Positions 52,199 to 61,140 of a stretch of DNA of 64,000 bases are shown here, one piece after another. Origin of the DNA: Sulfurospirillum diekertiae (GTDB lineage: Bacteria; Campylobacterota; Campylobacteria; Campylobacterales; Sulfurospirillaceae); assembly GCF_002162315.1 (NCBI RefSeq), contig NZ_CP021416.1:2802207-2866206 (forward strand), in the 5' to 3' direction. The position numbers were made by a program, and so were the translations under genes. The notes under the pieces were generated by a model. It made no database searches. It had not been told where the DNA came from and was given only the letters and a program-made list of their open reading frames with translations. Position 1 is the stretch's first letter, and each line of letters starts with the position of its first letter.

Positions 52199-53502
52199 TG
52201 AAACTCTCACATATTGTGCTCATTGCTCTTCTTGGGACACACCTTTTGGCACAAGAACCAACATCTGGAGAACTTTATAGTTCGGCTCAAAAAGCCTATA
52301 CTCAAAATGACTTTGCTACGGCATATTCACTTTTTGAACAGCTTTTTGAACAAACACCCAACAACGCCGAAATTAACTTTTTTGTGGGACGATGTGCCTT
52401 AGAACTTCGTCATTATGACGAGGCTGTCGCAGCATTTGATCGTGTGCTAATTCTCAACCCAAAACACACACGCACTCACCTTGAAATGGCACGCCTCTAC
52501 TTTGAACGCAAACAGTTAGAGCTTGCACAAAGTGAACTTGACCTCGTCTTGAATGAACAACTTCCTAGCGATGTACGAGACTCCGCTATGGCATTTAAAC
52601 ACACCATTGATGAAAATCTGAGCCGCCATCGCTTTGGAGGAGCCCTCATTGTAGGTGGAGGATACGATAGTAATGTCAATAATGATATCGGCGCAAAACA
52701 GTTCACCATACCCGCTTTAAATATCCCGATCTCAGGTAATGCAAAAAATGGAGATGGCTATGGTTTTTCAACGTTTGTTTTCAACCACAGTTATGACTTT
52801 GGTGATCGCGGTGGATGGAGTTTGGAAAATAGCTTCATAGCTTACGATAAACTCTACTCCCAATCGAGCCTAAACAACCTCGTTCTCTTTTCACTCTCAA
52901 GTGCACCAACATGGAGTGAAAATAAAACCACCGTAGCACTTCCTGTCACATTTGATCGTGTTTATATCGATGGCAAAGGCTATCTTGCCAATATTGGAGC
53001 AGGCGTTAAAAGCAGTTATCTTCTTGACCCGCTCTCTCAAATTGAGGGGGGCTATAGCTTTAAGCGAGGGTATTATCACGATGAGACATACGATGTCAAT
53101 GCACATCTGCTCTTTATCAATTATCGACGTATCATCGGCGAAAACCTCTTTGCATTAGGACTTCATACCAGTTATGGCATTAACAAAGAAGTAGAGTCTG
53201 TGCGCACCGATGTGCAAGATAAAGAGTGGAAATACGGGCTTGATCTCTCTAAAGAATTTACCAAAGATTTTAGAAGTTCTTTAGGTTATACCCGCACTTC
53301 AACCAACTATGACGATGTGGATACTATTTTCTTGACTAAGCGCCAAGATGACAAAGACCAATATGAACTCTCTTTTGGCTACACACTCCAAAAGAACCTC
53401 TCTTTAGGAGCCAGTGTCATGTACAGTAACAATCACTCGAATCACGATCCTTATACTTACGATAAGATAAACGCACTTGCTAGCATTATGTGGGCATTCT
53501 AG
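52198..53502 (+). CDS. TPR plus beta-barrel outer-membrane protein, Slam/DUF560-like
   Basis: A 434-residue protein with a signal peptide (ending THLLAQ). TPR helices span about residues 22-145 (AYTQNDFATAYSLFEQLF, YDEAVAAFDRVLILNPKH). The rest is a beta-barrel rich in aromatic alternation, opening with GGGYDSNVNND near residue 158 and ending NALASIMWAF. The N-TPR / C-barrel order is that of Slam (type XI) exporters, which move TbpB-like lipoproteins and hemophores across the outer membrane. The 434-residue size fits. Its start overlaps the upstream FecR-protein stop. A pilus- or secretin-related TPR protein is a less likely alternative. Confidence 0.72.
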   Translation: MKLSHIVLIALLGTHLLAQEPTSGELYSSAQKAYTQNDFATAYSLFEQLFEQTPNNAEINFFVGRCALELRHYDEAVAAFDRVLILNPKHTRTHLEMARLYFERKQLELAQSELDLVLNEQLPSDVRDSAMAFKHTIDENLSRHRFGGALIVGGGYDSNVNNDIGAKQFTIPALNIPISGNAKNGDGYGFSTFVFNHSYDFGDRGGWSLENSFIAYDKLYSQSSLNNLVLFSLSSAPTWSENKTTVALPVTFDRVYIDGKGYLANIGAGVKSSYLLDPLSQIEGGYSFKRGYYHDETYDVNAHLLFINYRRIIGENLFALGLHTSYGINKEVESVRTDVQDKEWKYGLDLSKEFTKDFRSSLGYTRTSTNYDDVDTIFLTKRQDDKDQYELSFGYTLQKNLSLGASVMYSNNHSNHDPYTYDKINALASIMWAF

Positions 53503-53505
53503 CCT

Positions 53506-55722
53506 ATGCGTAAAAGCCTACTTCAACTCCTTTTTACCTTTATCGTTATGGCAGGGAGTGTTGTAGGCTATCTTTATGAAAGCTCCTTTTGGCTTCCTTT
53601 TGAGTATAAAATTAAAGATAGGATGCTGCAAAGTAGAGGTGAAATCACAGGCGATGAAAATATTGTGATTATAGACATCGACGAAAAGAGTCTCAAGACA
53701 TTGGGACAATGGCCTTGGAGTCGCGATAAAATAGCAAGACTTTTGCAAAATCTCTCCGATCTTGGCGTTGCCATTGTAGGACTCGACGTCGTTTTTGCTG
53801 AAGCTGATAATAGCTCCCCTCAAAAAGTTTTAGCACAATTGGGATTGCCCCATAAAGATGTGCCTGATTATGATACTATTTTTGCCGAAACGATTGCGCA
53901 TACACCTACCGTTGTGGGCTATGTTTTTGCGCTCACACCTGACTCGATCCAACCAGAAGGCAATCCAAAATCAGCGGCAATTCTTGTAGAGCAAAACCGC
54001 CCCAAACGCTCTTCTTTGATTAAGCCATACCGTGCCATTCTCAACATTCCTCAGATTCAAAAACAAGCTTACTCAAGTGGCTATTTCAACACGATTCCTG
54101 ATAACGATGGCATCGTACGAAGTGTTCCATTAGTGATGGAATATGATGGTGTTCTCTACCCCTCTTTGAGCCTAGAAATGGTACGCATTGCGCTTGGTGA
54201 AAAAAAAATCAACATTGTGTATGATGAAAATGGGCTGCGCCAAATTGAAATTGGTGAACATATTATTCCCACAGACTTTTTTGGACGCTTAATGGTGAAC
54301 TATCGCGGAGGTCAAAACAGCTACCGCTATATTTCTGCCATTGATGTCTATAACAACCGTGTTGATCCTTTACATGTAAAAGATAAAATAGCCCTTTTAG
54401 GCACTTCTGCAGCGGGTCTTTTGGATCTAAGAAGTACACCATTTGAAAGTGTCTACGCAGGGGTAGAGGTTCATGCCAATGCGATTGATAATATGCTCCA
54501 TGAAGATTACATTTCACAACCTATTTGGGCGCGCGGTGTCGATCTACTCAGTATCGTGATACTTTCAATCGTTACCTTGGTGGCGTTACTGGTTCCTAGT
54601 GCATTTTTTAGTTTTATCGCCCTTGTGATACTTAACCTCATCGTCGTCATCACGCATTACTATTGCATGGTATATCAAGGTATTTTACTCAATACGATTT
54701 TGCCGCTATTTGCCATTAACATTCTCTTTATTGTGGGACAAGCCATGAACTACTTTTTGGAAATTCGTCAAAAAGAGCTTATTAAACATAAATTTTCAAG
54801 TAAAGTCAGCCCTGCCGTTATGAACAATATTCTCTCTAGTGGAGACGATATTCTACAAGGTATCGAAAAAGAGATCACCATCTTTTTTTCCGATTTACGT
54901 AACTTTACAGGTATTTCAGAAGCAGCAGGTGAGCCAAAACATCTTATTCACCTAATGAATGCCTATATGGATCCCATGAGTCAAATTATCATTCACCAAG
55001 GAGGCACAGTCGATAAATTTATCGGCGATGCGATTATGGCGTATTGGAATGCACCTATTAGCACCCCTAATCATGCGGATAAAGCTGTCACTGCTGCACT
55101 CCAACAACTTCATCATCTCAAGGCACTCAATGCCACTATTCGTACCAATCCAGAGTTTGAAACCATTACGGCCATGGCAGATCAAAAAGGAGTGCCTATT
55201 ATCGATATTGGTATTGGTATCAATACAGGTGTTGCCATTGTTGGGGAGATGGGAACAAGCAATAGAAGTGATTATACGGTCATTGGCGATCCCATTAACC
55301 TAGGCTCAAGGCTTGAATCATTATGCAAATACTATCATTCGCACCTCACTATTTCCCATTTCACCAAAAATAAACTCAAAGGTGCTTACCTCTTTCGCTT
55401 CTTAGATTTAGTAACCGTTAAAGGCAAACATGAACCTATAGAAGTATGGCAAATCCATGATTTTGATACACTCCAAACCGAGCCGCTTTACGCAACATCG
55501 TATGAAGAGCTCCAAGAGGAATTACGTTTACACCACGAAGCCATTGAACTTTATAGAAAAGCTGATTTTACTGAAGCACTCAAATGTTTTGAAGCATTGA
55601 ATCGAAGAGAAAATAAAACCAATGAGGCAATCTATCCTCTGTATATTGAACGCTGTTTGCACTATATCGCGTTTCCACCTTCTTCATTTAATGGTGTTTT
55701 TGTACACACCACCAAAGGATAA
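53506..55722 (+). CDS. CHASE2-domain membrane adenylate cyclase (class III)
   Basis: A 738-residue protein. An N-terminal TM helix (about 8-25) is followed by a CHASE2 periplasmic sensor (about 28-330; DENIVIIDIDEKSLKTLGQW, PWSRDKIA, GLDVVFAE), then three TM helices (about 345-425) and a class III cyclase domain (about 450-650). Metal-binding aspartates are in FFSDLRNFT near 460 and GDAIMAYWNAP near 506. The Lys of VDKFIGD, the Thr-Val-Ile-Gly-Asp of DYTVIGDP and NLGSRLE near 598 are also present, so activity is expected. CHASE2 often senses envelope stimuli. A C-terminal TPR-like stretch closes the protein. Confidence 0.93.
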   Translation: MRKSLLQLLFTFIVMAGSVVGYLYESSFWLPFEYKIKDRMLQSRGEITGDENIVIIDIDEKSLKTLGQWPWSRDKIARLLQNLSDLGVAIVGLDVVFAEADNSSPQKVLAQLGLPHKDVPDYDTIFAETIAHTPTVVGYVFALTPDSIQPEGNPKSAAILVEQNRPKRSSLIKPYRAILNIPQIQKQAYSSGYFNTIPDNDGIVRSVPLVMEYDGVLYPSLSLEMVRIALGEKKINIVYDENGLRQIEIGEHIIPTDFFGRLMVNYRGGQNSYRYISAIDVYNNRVDPLHVKDKIALLGTSAAGLLDLRSTPFESVYAGVEVHANAIDNMLHEDYISQPIWARGVDLLSIVILSIVTLVALLVPSAFFSFIALVILNLIVVITHYYCMVYQGILLNTILPLFAINILFIVGQAMNYFLEIRQKELIKHKFSSKVSPAVMNNILSSGDDILQGIEKEITIFFSDLRNFTGISEAAGEPKHLIHLMNAYMDPMSQIIIHQGGTVDKFIGDAIMAYWNAPISTPNHADKAVTAALQQLHHLKALNATIRTNPEFETITAMADQKGVPIIDIGIGINTGVAIVGEMGTSNRSDYTVIGDPINLGSRLESLCKYYHSHLTISHFTKNKLKGAYLFRFLDLVTVKGKHEPIEVWQIHDFDTLQTEPLYATSYEELQEELRLHHEAIELYRKADFTEALKCFEALNRRENKTNEAIYPLYIERCLHYIAFPPSSFNGVFVHTTKG

Positions 55723-55724
55723 CG

Positions 55725-58121
55725 ATGAGTTTAATTCACATTCTAGGTGCAAACGGAAGTAGATCTAAACAAAGTTTTACAACCTGTATCCAAGTCACGC
55801 CCAATACAATCATTGATGCTGGCAATATTATGTATGCTCTAGGCACTGAAGCGTTACATGTAAACCGTATTTTTTTCTCACATGCACACCTCGATCACAT
55901 TATAGACAGTGCTTTTCTTATTGATAATTTTTTTACACAACGCAAAGAGACACTCTACCTCTATGGACTTCCCCAAACCATTAAAGCTATCAAAAAACAT
56001 CTTTTTAATGATATGGTCTGGCCAGATTTTAGTAAAATCAATCTAACACATTGTGAATGTCCTGCTATCACCTATATTGAGATAGAGCCCTATAAACGTT
56101 ATTTCATTGAAGAGAACATTACACTCACTCCCATTCCAGCCAATCATGCCGTACCCTGTTGTGGTTATATCATTGAGCAACAAGGAAGCAGCATACTCTT
56201 TTCAGGCGACACTTTTCACAATGAAGCGCTCTGGAATATCCTTAACGAAAACCTTTCCATCAAAGCACTGATCATCGATGTCTCATTTCCCAATCAGCTC
56301 TCTCATGTCGCAGCTGAAAGCAAACATCTCACACCTCATTTTCTTCAAGAGGGATTAAAGCGGCTTAAACGTGATGACCTCCATCTCTACATTAACCATC
56401 TCAAGCCTTTCTACGCAGACCTGATTGTCAAAGAATTGGAAGATATGGGCATTGCAAAAAAATCCATTTTGTGTGATGGAGAAAAAATAGATATCGCCAC
56501 TGGTTTACTACACCAAATGATGTCTAGCCATACCAATGATGAACGTGTTCAAAAATTAACGCAAATTGGAACCGCTCTCTCTGCCAATGAAAGCCTTGAA
56601 AATCTTTTAGAAATGATTGTCACGGAAGCCAAAAATCTTACCAATGCCGATGGGGGAACGCTTTATTTATTAGAAAAAAATGAACTTCGTTTTAAAGTCA
56701 TCCAAACGGACTCTTTAAAGATTAAGATGGGCGGTACAAGTGGAAAAATTACATGGGCACCTTTGCCACTCTACCTTGAAGATGGAACGCCCAATAAAGC
56801 GATGGTAGCGGCAACCTGTGTTTTAGAAGATCGCCTTGTTAATATTCCCGATGTTTATGAAGCAGTAGGATTTTCCTTTGAAGGAACCAAAAAGTTTGAT
56901 CAAGGAACAGGCTATCGCTCAAAATCCATGCTAGTTATTCCTCTCAAAAACCATGAATACGAAATTATAGGTGTGTTGCAACTGCTTAACAAGCAAAATG
57001 ATTATAAACAAGAAGTCATCCCGTTTAACAATGAAGATGAAAAAATTACTTTATCGCTCGCTTCACAAGCGGCAATCGCTATTACTAATACCTCGCTCAT
57101 TCAAGGGCTTGAAAATCTTTTAGAAGGCTTCCTTAAAAGTATCATTTTTACGATCAGCAAAAAATCACCTTATACTGCTGGGCACATCAAACGTATGGTC
57201 AAACTCAGTGTCATGCTTGCCGAAGCAATCAATCGCGATACAATCACATACGCCCATAAGCATTTTAATACCGAAGAGATCAAACAGATCAATTTTGCTG
57301 CCTTAATGCATGACATTGGAAAACTGGCTTCACCCGAACACATCCTCAATAAATCAACCAAATTGGAAGCATTATGCGACCGTATTGTGCTCATTGAGAG
57401 TCGTATTCAAACGATTGAAAAAGCTTTACATGTAAAACTTCTAGAAGACAAAATTGCTCTTCTAGAAGGTAAACAAATAGGTGATGTAACAACTTTAGAA
57501 AAAACATATGAACAGCAGATTAAAATGCTCCGTGAAATCTTTTTACTTCTCCAATCAAGTAACAATGGAGAACAGTTTCTCAGTGATGAGAAAGCTGCAA
57601 ATATTAAAGCTATCGCTGAGCATCCATGGCATATTGGGAATGAAATCTATACAATTTTAACACCTGATGAAGCACATCATTTGAGCATACAAAAAGGAAC
57701 GCTAACCTCAGAAGAGCGTGAAATAATTAACAATCATGCGAAGCTCAGTATTGATATTCTAAACCGCCTTCCCTTCCCTAAAAAATACCAACAAATTCCG
57801 CAAATTTCAGGGAATCACCATGAAAAGCTCAATGGAAAAGGCTATCCCCAAGGACTTAAGGGAGATGAAATTAGCTTTGAAGCACGTATTTTAGCCATTG
57901 CTGATATTTTTGAAGCCTTAACAGCAAGTGATCGCCCCTATAAGGCGGGTATGCCCCTCTCCACGGTTATGAAAATTCTTTATACCATGGCACAAGCAGG
58001 TGAATTGGACAAAGAGTTGGTCAAGTTTCTCTATACATCAAACATCTATCTTGAATATGCAAAAGCTTTTTTACCCGAACGTTGCATTGATGAAATTACG
58101 GTCGATTTTAACATGTTATAA
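55725..58121 (+). CDS. MBL-fold class II cAMP phosphodiesterase-like / GAF / HD-GYP protein
   Basis: A 798-residue cytoplasmic protein of three modules. Residues 1-255 are a metallo-beta-lactamase fold with FFSHAHLDHIIDS near 50, matching class II cyclic nucleotide phosphodiesterases, plus GDTFH and NHLKP metal ligands. Residues 270-440 are a GAF domain (ADGGTLYLLE near 306). Residues 460-780 are an HD-GYP domain with HDIGK near 528 and NHHEKLNGKGYPQGL near 697; a charged helical insertion of about 100 residues separates them. It starts 3 bp after the cyclase stop. This suggests cAMP made next door is broken down or sensed here (inference). Confidence 0.85.
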   Translation: MSLIHILGANGSRSKQSFTTCIQVTPNTIIDAGNIMYALGTEALHVNRIFFSHAHLDHIIDSAFLIDNFFTQRKETLYLYGLPQTIKAIKKHLFNDMVWPDFSKINLTHCECPAITYIEIEPYKRYFIEENITLTPIPANHAVPCCGYIIEQQGSSILFSGDTFHNEALWNILNENLSIKALIIDVSFPNQLSHVAAESKHLTPHFLQEGLKRLKRDDLHLYINHLKPFYADLIVKELEDMGIAKKSILCDGEKIDIATGLLHQMMSSHTNDERVQKLTQIGTALSANESLENLLEMIVTEAKNLTNADGGTLYLLEKNELRFKVIQTDSLKIKMGGTSGKITWAPLPLYLEDGTPNKAMVAATCVLEDRLVNIPDVYEAVGFSFEGTKKFDQGTGYRSKSMLVIPLKNHEYEIIGVLQLLNKQNDYKQEVIPFNNEDEKITLSLASQAAIAITNTSLIQGLENLLEGFLKSIIFTISKKSPYTAGHIKRMVKLSVMLAEAINRDTITYAHKHFNTEEIKQINFAALMHDIGKLASPEHILNKSTKLEALCDRIVLIESRIQTIEKALHVKLLEDKIALLEGKQIGDVTTLEKTYEQQIKMLREIFLLLQSSNNGEQFLSDEKAANIKAIAEHPWHIGNEIYTILTPDEAHHLSIQKGTLTSEEREIINNHAKLSIDILNRLPFPKKYQQIPQISGNHHEKLNGKGYPQGLKGDEISFEARILAIADIFEALTASDRPYKAGMPLSTVMKILYTMAQAGELDKELVKFLYTSNIYLEYAKAFLPERCIDEITVDFNML

Positions 58122-58209
58122 GCGCTTTTCAACTGGTTAAATGATTTTTTAACCCATTTTGGATATAATCCTTAGTTCTACATTATTTTGAAAACAAAGG
58201 ACATCTCTT

Positions 58210-58545
58210 ATGACCACCGTTTTACTGGTATTACAATTTGTATTTACCGTTATTTTAACTGTTTCTGTACTCCTTCAAAAAAGTTCATCTATTGGTCTTG
58301 GCGCTTATAGTGGAAGTAACGAATCTCTCTTTGGAGCAAAAGGTCCAGCAGGATTTATGGCAAAATTTACATTTGTTATGGCAATCTTTTTCATTGCAAA
58401 TACCCTTGCTTTAGGTTATTTTTACAACCAAACTAAAAAAGTTTCCATTGCTGAAGATATCAAAATTGAAAAAAGCGTTGTTCCAAGTGTTCCAGCTCCT
58501 GTTACAACAGCTCCATCAGCCCCAGAAGCTCCTAGCGCTAAATAA
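58210..58545 (+). CDS. secG: Preprotein translocase subunit SecG
   Basis: A 111-residue protein with two TM helices (about 3-22 and 56-76) and the conserved SSSIGLGAYSGSNESLFGAKG loop, split here as IGLGAYSG near residue 32. The C terminus has an extra Pro/Ala-rich stretch (VPSVPAPVTTAPSAPEAP), normal for Campylobacterota. SecG assists the SecYE channel. A TATAAT at about 58165 and an AAGGACATCTCTT leader are upstream. It begins the secG - deacetylase - frr - pyrE run. Confidence 0.95.
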   Translation: MTTVLLVLQFVFTVILTVSVLLQKSSSIGLGAYSGSNESLFGAKGPAGFMAKFTFVMAIFFIANTLALGYFYNQTKKVSIAEDIKIEKSVVPSVPAPVTTAPSAPEAPSAK

Positions 58546-58551
58546 TTAGCC

Positions 58552-59508
58552 ATGAAATCCTTTTGGCTTGTATTATGTTTGAGTGTCATGGTATGGGCAG
58601 ATGCCCATATCTTTATCTACCATCGTTTTAACGATTCAAGATATCCCTCAACCAATACAACACTTGAAGAACTTCGCAAAGAGTTTGACTACTTTAAAAA
58701 AAATGGCTACGAAGTCATTCCCCTTGAAAAACTAGTCCAAGCACTTCACAACAAAGAGACAATTCCAGATAATTGGATTGTTCTCACCGTTGATGATAAC
58801 TATAAAAGCTTTTACGAACATGGCCTAGCACTCTTTAAAGAGTACCACTACCCCTTCACCATGTTCGTCTATGTCGGAGCAACGGAGCAAAAATACGGTG
58901 ATTTTATGAGTTGGGACCAACTGAAAGAGACAGCCAAATATGGCTCTTTAGAGTTTCATTCTCTCAACCACCCCCATATGACAGAACTAAGTAATGAAGC
59001 ACTTAAAAAAGACTTTGATGAGGGATTAGCCCTTTTTGAAAAGCATCTTGGTCTAAAGCCTCATTATTTTTCTTATCCTTTTGGCGAATTTAGCCCTCGA
59101 GTAAAAGCCATTGCACAAAGCTATGGTTTTGAAGCTATTTTAAACCAAACGATGGGTGCTGTTGCAAGCTTCAGCGATCCGCTTGATTTAGACCGCTCCG
59201 CACTGGTTGGCAAAAGCGATTTAACTGGATTTTTAAAATATAAAGCCCTTGAAGCCACCTGGTTTGAACCTACGGTATTGCTCAGTGATGGCAAACTTGG
59301 CGCTTTACATGTAAAAGCACAAACCACTTCGACTAAAGGCGGTATTTACATCAGCGAACATGGATATCAAGAAGTGAGTCTCAGTGATGGTGTGTTTGAA
59401 GCACAAATCAATAAAATACTCACCAAAGATCGCACGCGGATCATCGTCTCTGTGGGCAACAAAATTTCAACGAAACTACTTGTAAAGGATAAATATGGAA
59501 CTCAATAA
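58552..59508 (+). CDS. Secreted polysaccharide deacetylase-like protein
   Basis: A 318-residue protein with a signal peptide (ending VMVWA). The NodB-type deacetylase fold is marked by FIYHRFND near residue 21, [12 protein letters not shown] near 80 (metal Asp pair), [12 protein letters not shown] near 137 (HxxxH) and SYPFGEF near 175. It would remove acetyl groups from a cell-wall or capsular glycan in the periplasm. It lies between secG and frr and its 3' end overlaps the frr start by 14 bp. In Campylobacter secG and frr are adjacent, so the gene was probably inserted later. A TTACATGTAA (59305) encodes LHVK. Confidence 0.88.
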   Translation: MKSFWLVLCLSVMVWADAHIFIYHRFNDSRYPSTNTTLEELRKEFDYFKKNGYEVIPLEKLVQALHNKETIPDNWIVLTVDDNYKSFYEHGLALFKEYHYPFTMFVYVGATEQKYGDFMSWDQLKETAKYGSLEFHSLNHPHMTELSNEALKKDFDEGLALFEKHLGLKPHYFSYPFGEFSPRVKAIAQSYGFEAILNQTMGAVASFSDPLDLDRSALVGKSDLTGFLKYKALEATWFEPTVLLSDGKLGALHVKAQTTSTKGGIYISEHGYQEVSLSDGVFEAQINKILTKDRTRIIVSVGNKISTKLLVKDKYGTQ

Positions 59509-60055
59509 AATCTATGCTGAACAAAAAGAGCATATGGAAAAATGTATCTCAGCACTCAAACGCGACTTTATAACCATTCGTAGTGGTAAAGTTTCTACCT
59601 CAATTTTGGATAATATTCATGTCGATTACTATGGAACACCAACAGGCCTTAGTCAAGTAGCGACTGTTTTAGCCACTGATGCAACCACCATCACCATCTC
59701 TCCCTGGGAAAAAAAGATGCTCAGAGAGATCGAAAAAGCGATTATGCAAGCGAACATTGGCGTCAATCCTAACAACGATGGCGAAACCATTAAACTTTTC
59801 TTCCCTCCAATGACAACCGAGCAACGCAAAGAGGGAGCAAAACAAGCTAAAGCGATGGGCGATAAAGCCAAAATTGCGATTCGAAATGTCCGTAAAGATT
59901 CTAATGATCAAGTCAAAAAACTTGAAAAAGATAAAGTGATCACTGAAGATGGTTCTAAAAAAGGACAAGATGAAGTACAAAAAATCACCGATGCAACCGT
60001 TTCAAAAGTCGACGAACTCGTCAGAGAAAAAGAATCTGAACTTCTCAAAATTTAA
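59495..60055 (+). CDS. frr: Ribosome recycling factor
   Basis: A 186-residue protein with the two-domain RRF pattern: [19 protein letters not shown] near residue 25, the [20 protein letters not shown] segment, and the C-terminal three-helix domain ([29 protein letters not shown]). Together with EF-G it splits post-termination ribosomes. The start ATG lies inside the deacetylase 3' end behind GGATAAAT, and 60055 is 8 bp before pyrE, so this is a coupled cluster. Confidence 0.96.
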   Translation: MELNKIYAEQKEHMEKCISALKRDFITIRSGKVSTSILDNIHVDYYGTPTGLSQVATVLATDATTITISPWEKKMLREIEKAIMQANIGVNPNNDGETIKLFFPPMTTEQRKEGAKQAKAMGDKAKIAIRNVRKDSNDQVKKLEKDKVITEDGSKKGQDEVQKITDATVSKVDELVREKESELLKI

Positions 60056-60063
60056 GGCAAACC

Positions 60064-60672
60064 ATGCACATTGAAAAAATTTATAAAGATGCCAATGCAC
60101 TTTTAGAGGGTCACTTTTTACTCAGCAGTGGTAAACACTCACACTACTACCTTCAAAGTGCCAAAGTCTTGGAAGACCCCAAAGTGGCTGAGCAATTAGC
60201 CGTGGCATTAGCCAAAATGATTAACGCTTCCAACCTTGAAATTGACACCATTTGTTCCCCCGCACTCGGAGGCGTTTTAGCAGGGTATGAGCTTGCGCGC
60301 GCCCTTGGAAAACGTTTTATTTTTGCCGAGCGTGTCAATGGAGAAATGACGATTCGCAGAGGCTTTGAAGTATCAAAAGGTGAAAAAATCCTTGTCTGCG
60401 AAGACATTATCACCACGGGCGGTTCTGCCTTAGAAGCGGCAAAAATTGCCGAAAGTATGGGTGGTGTGATCGTTGGATTTGCAGCGCTTGCGAACCGCGG
60501 TTTTTGTAAACGTGTGGGAAGCGATTTAGCAGGAAAGCCTACATGTAAACTTCCTAATGATGCACCATTTTTTGCGTTAGCTGATTTTGAATTTGACATT
60601 TATGAGCCAAGCGAATGCCCTTTATGTAAAGAAGGCAGCATAGCAATCAAACCAGGCAGCAGAGGAAACTAA
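60064..60672 (+). CDS. pyrE: Orotate phosphoribosyltransferase
   Basis: Joins orotate to PRPP to form orotidine 5'-phosphate in pyrimidine synthesis. The 202-residue protein has the PRPP-binding motif [18 protein letters not shown] near residue 112, the [10 protein letters not shown] loop near 30 and [20 protein letters not shown] near 65. It is the longer PyrE type with a C-terminal CPLCKEGS segment. Eight bp separate it from frr and six from the RDD gene. Confidence 0.96.
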   Translation: MHIEKIYKDANALLEGHFLLSSGKHSHYYLQSAKVLEDPKVAEQLAVALAKMINASNLEIDTICSPALGGVLAGYELARALGKRFIFAERVNGEMTIRRGFEVSKGEKILVCEDIITTGGSALEAAKIAESMGGVIVGFAALANRGFCKRVGSDLAGKPTCKLPNDAPFFALADFEFDIYEPSECPLCKEGSIAIKPGSRGN

Positions 60673-60678
60673 GTTTTA

Positions 60679-61140
60679 ATGAGATGGAGAGAAAGCAAAA
60701 GAGGGATAAAAAAAGAGTTGAAAACCTCTTTACCTTCTTACTCCATCGCCCCCTTTACCCAGCGTTTTAAAGCTTTTGTCGTAGATTCATTTATGCTTTT
60801 GATGCCGATTTTATACATCGTTTTTTATCTCGTTTATGGCTCACGTGAAGGCTTTGCGGCACATATGCTTCAAGGATGGCTTTTGATTCTCCTTCCTTAT
60901 GGCGCCCTTACCCTTTTCTTTCTCAAACGAAAAGGTCAAACCCCAGGGTATAAAGCGTATGATCTTTTACTGATTGATCTTAGCGCCAAACAAAAAATCT
61001 CTCTCGTGCAGCTCCTTATACGTTATCTTTGCATGCTTTTGACCGCTTTTACGATCATCGGACTTTTGTTACCACTGATACGCAAAGACAACCTAGCACT
61101 CTATGATATTGTAAGCCAAACTGCACCCATTGTTAAATGA
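60679..61140 (+). CDS. RDD-family membrane protein
   Basis: A 153-residue protein with three hydrophobic helices (about 35-53, 60-78 and 112-132). The RDD-type features are YSIAPFTQRFKAFVVDSFML near residue 22 (Arg and Asp on the first helix) and the second Asp in YDIVSQT at the end. Such proteins may act in ion or osmolyte transport, but no function is established here. It overlaps the MFS gene by four bases, so translation is coupled. Confidence 0.87.
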   Translation: MRWRESKRGIKKELKTSLPSYSIAPFTQRFKAFVVDSFMLLMPILYIVFYLVYGSREGFAAHMLQGWLLILLPYGALTLFFLKRKGQTPGYKAYDLLLIDLSAKQKISLVQLLIRYLCMLLTAFTIIGLLLPLIRKDNLALYDIVSQTAPIVK

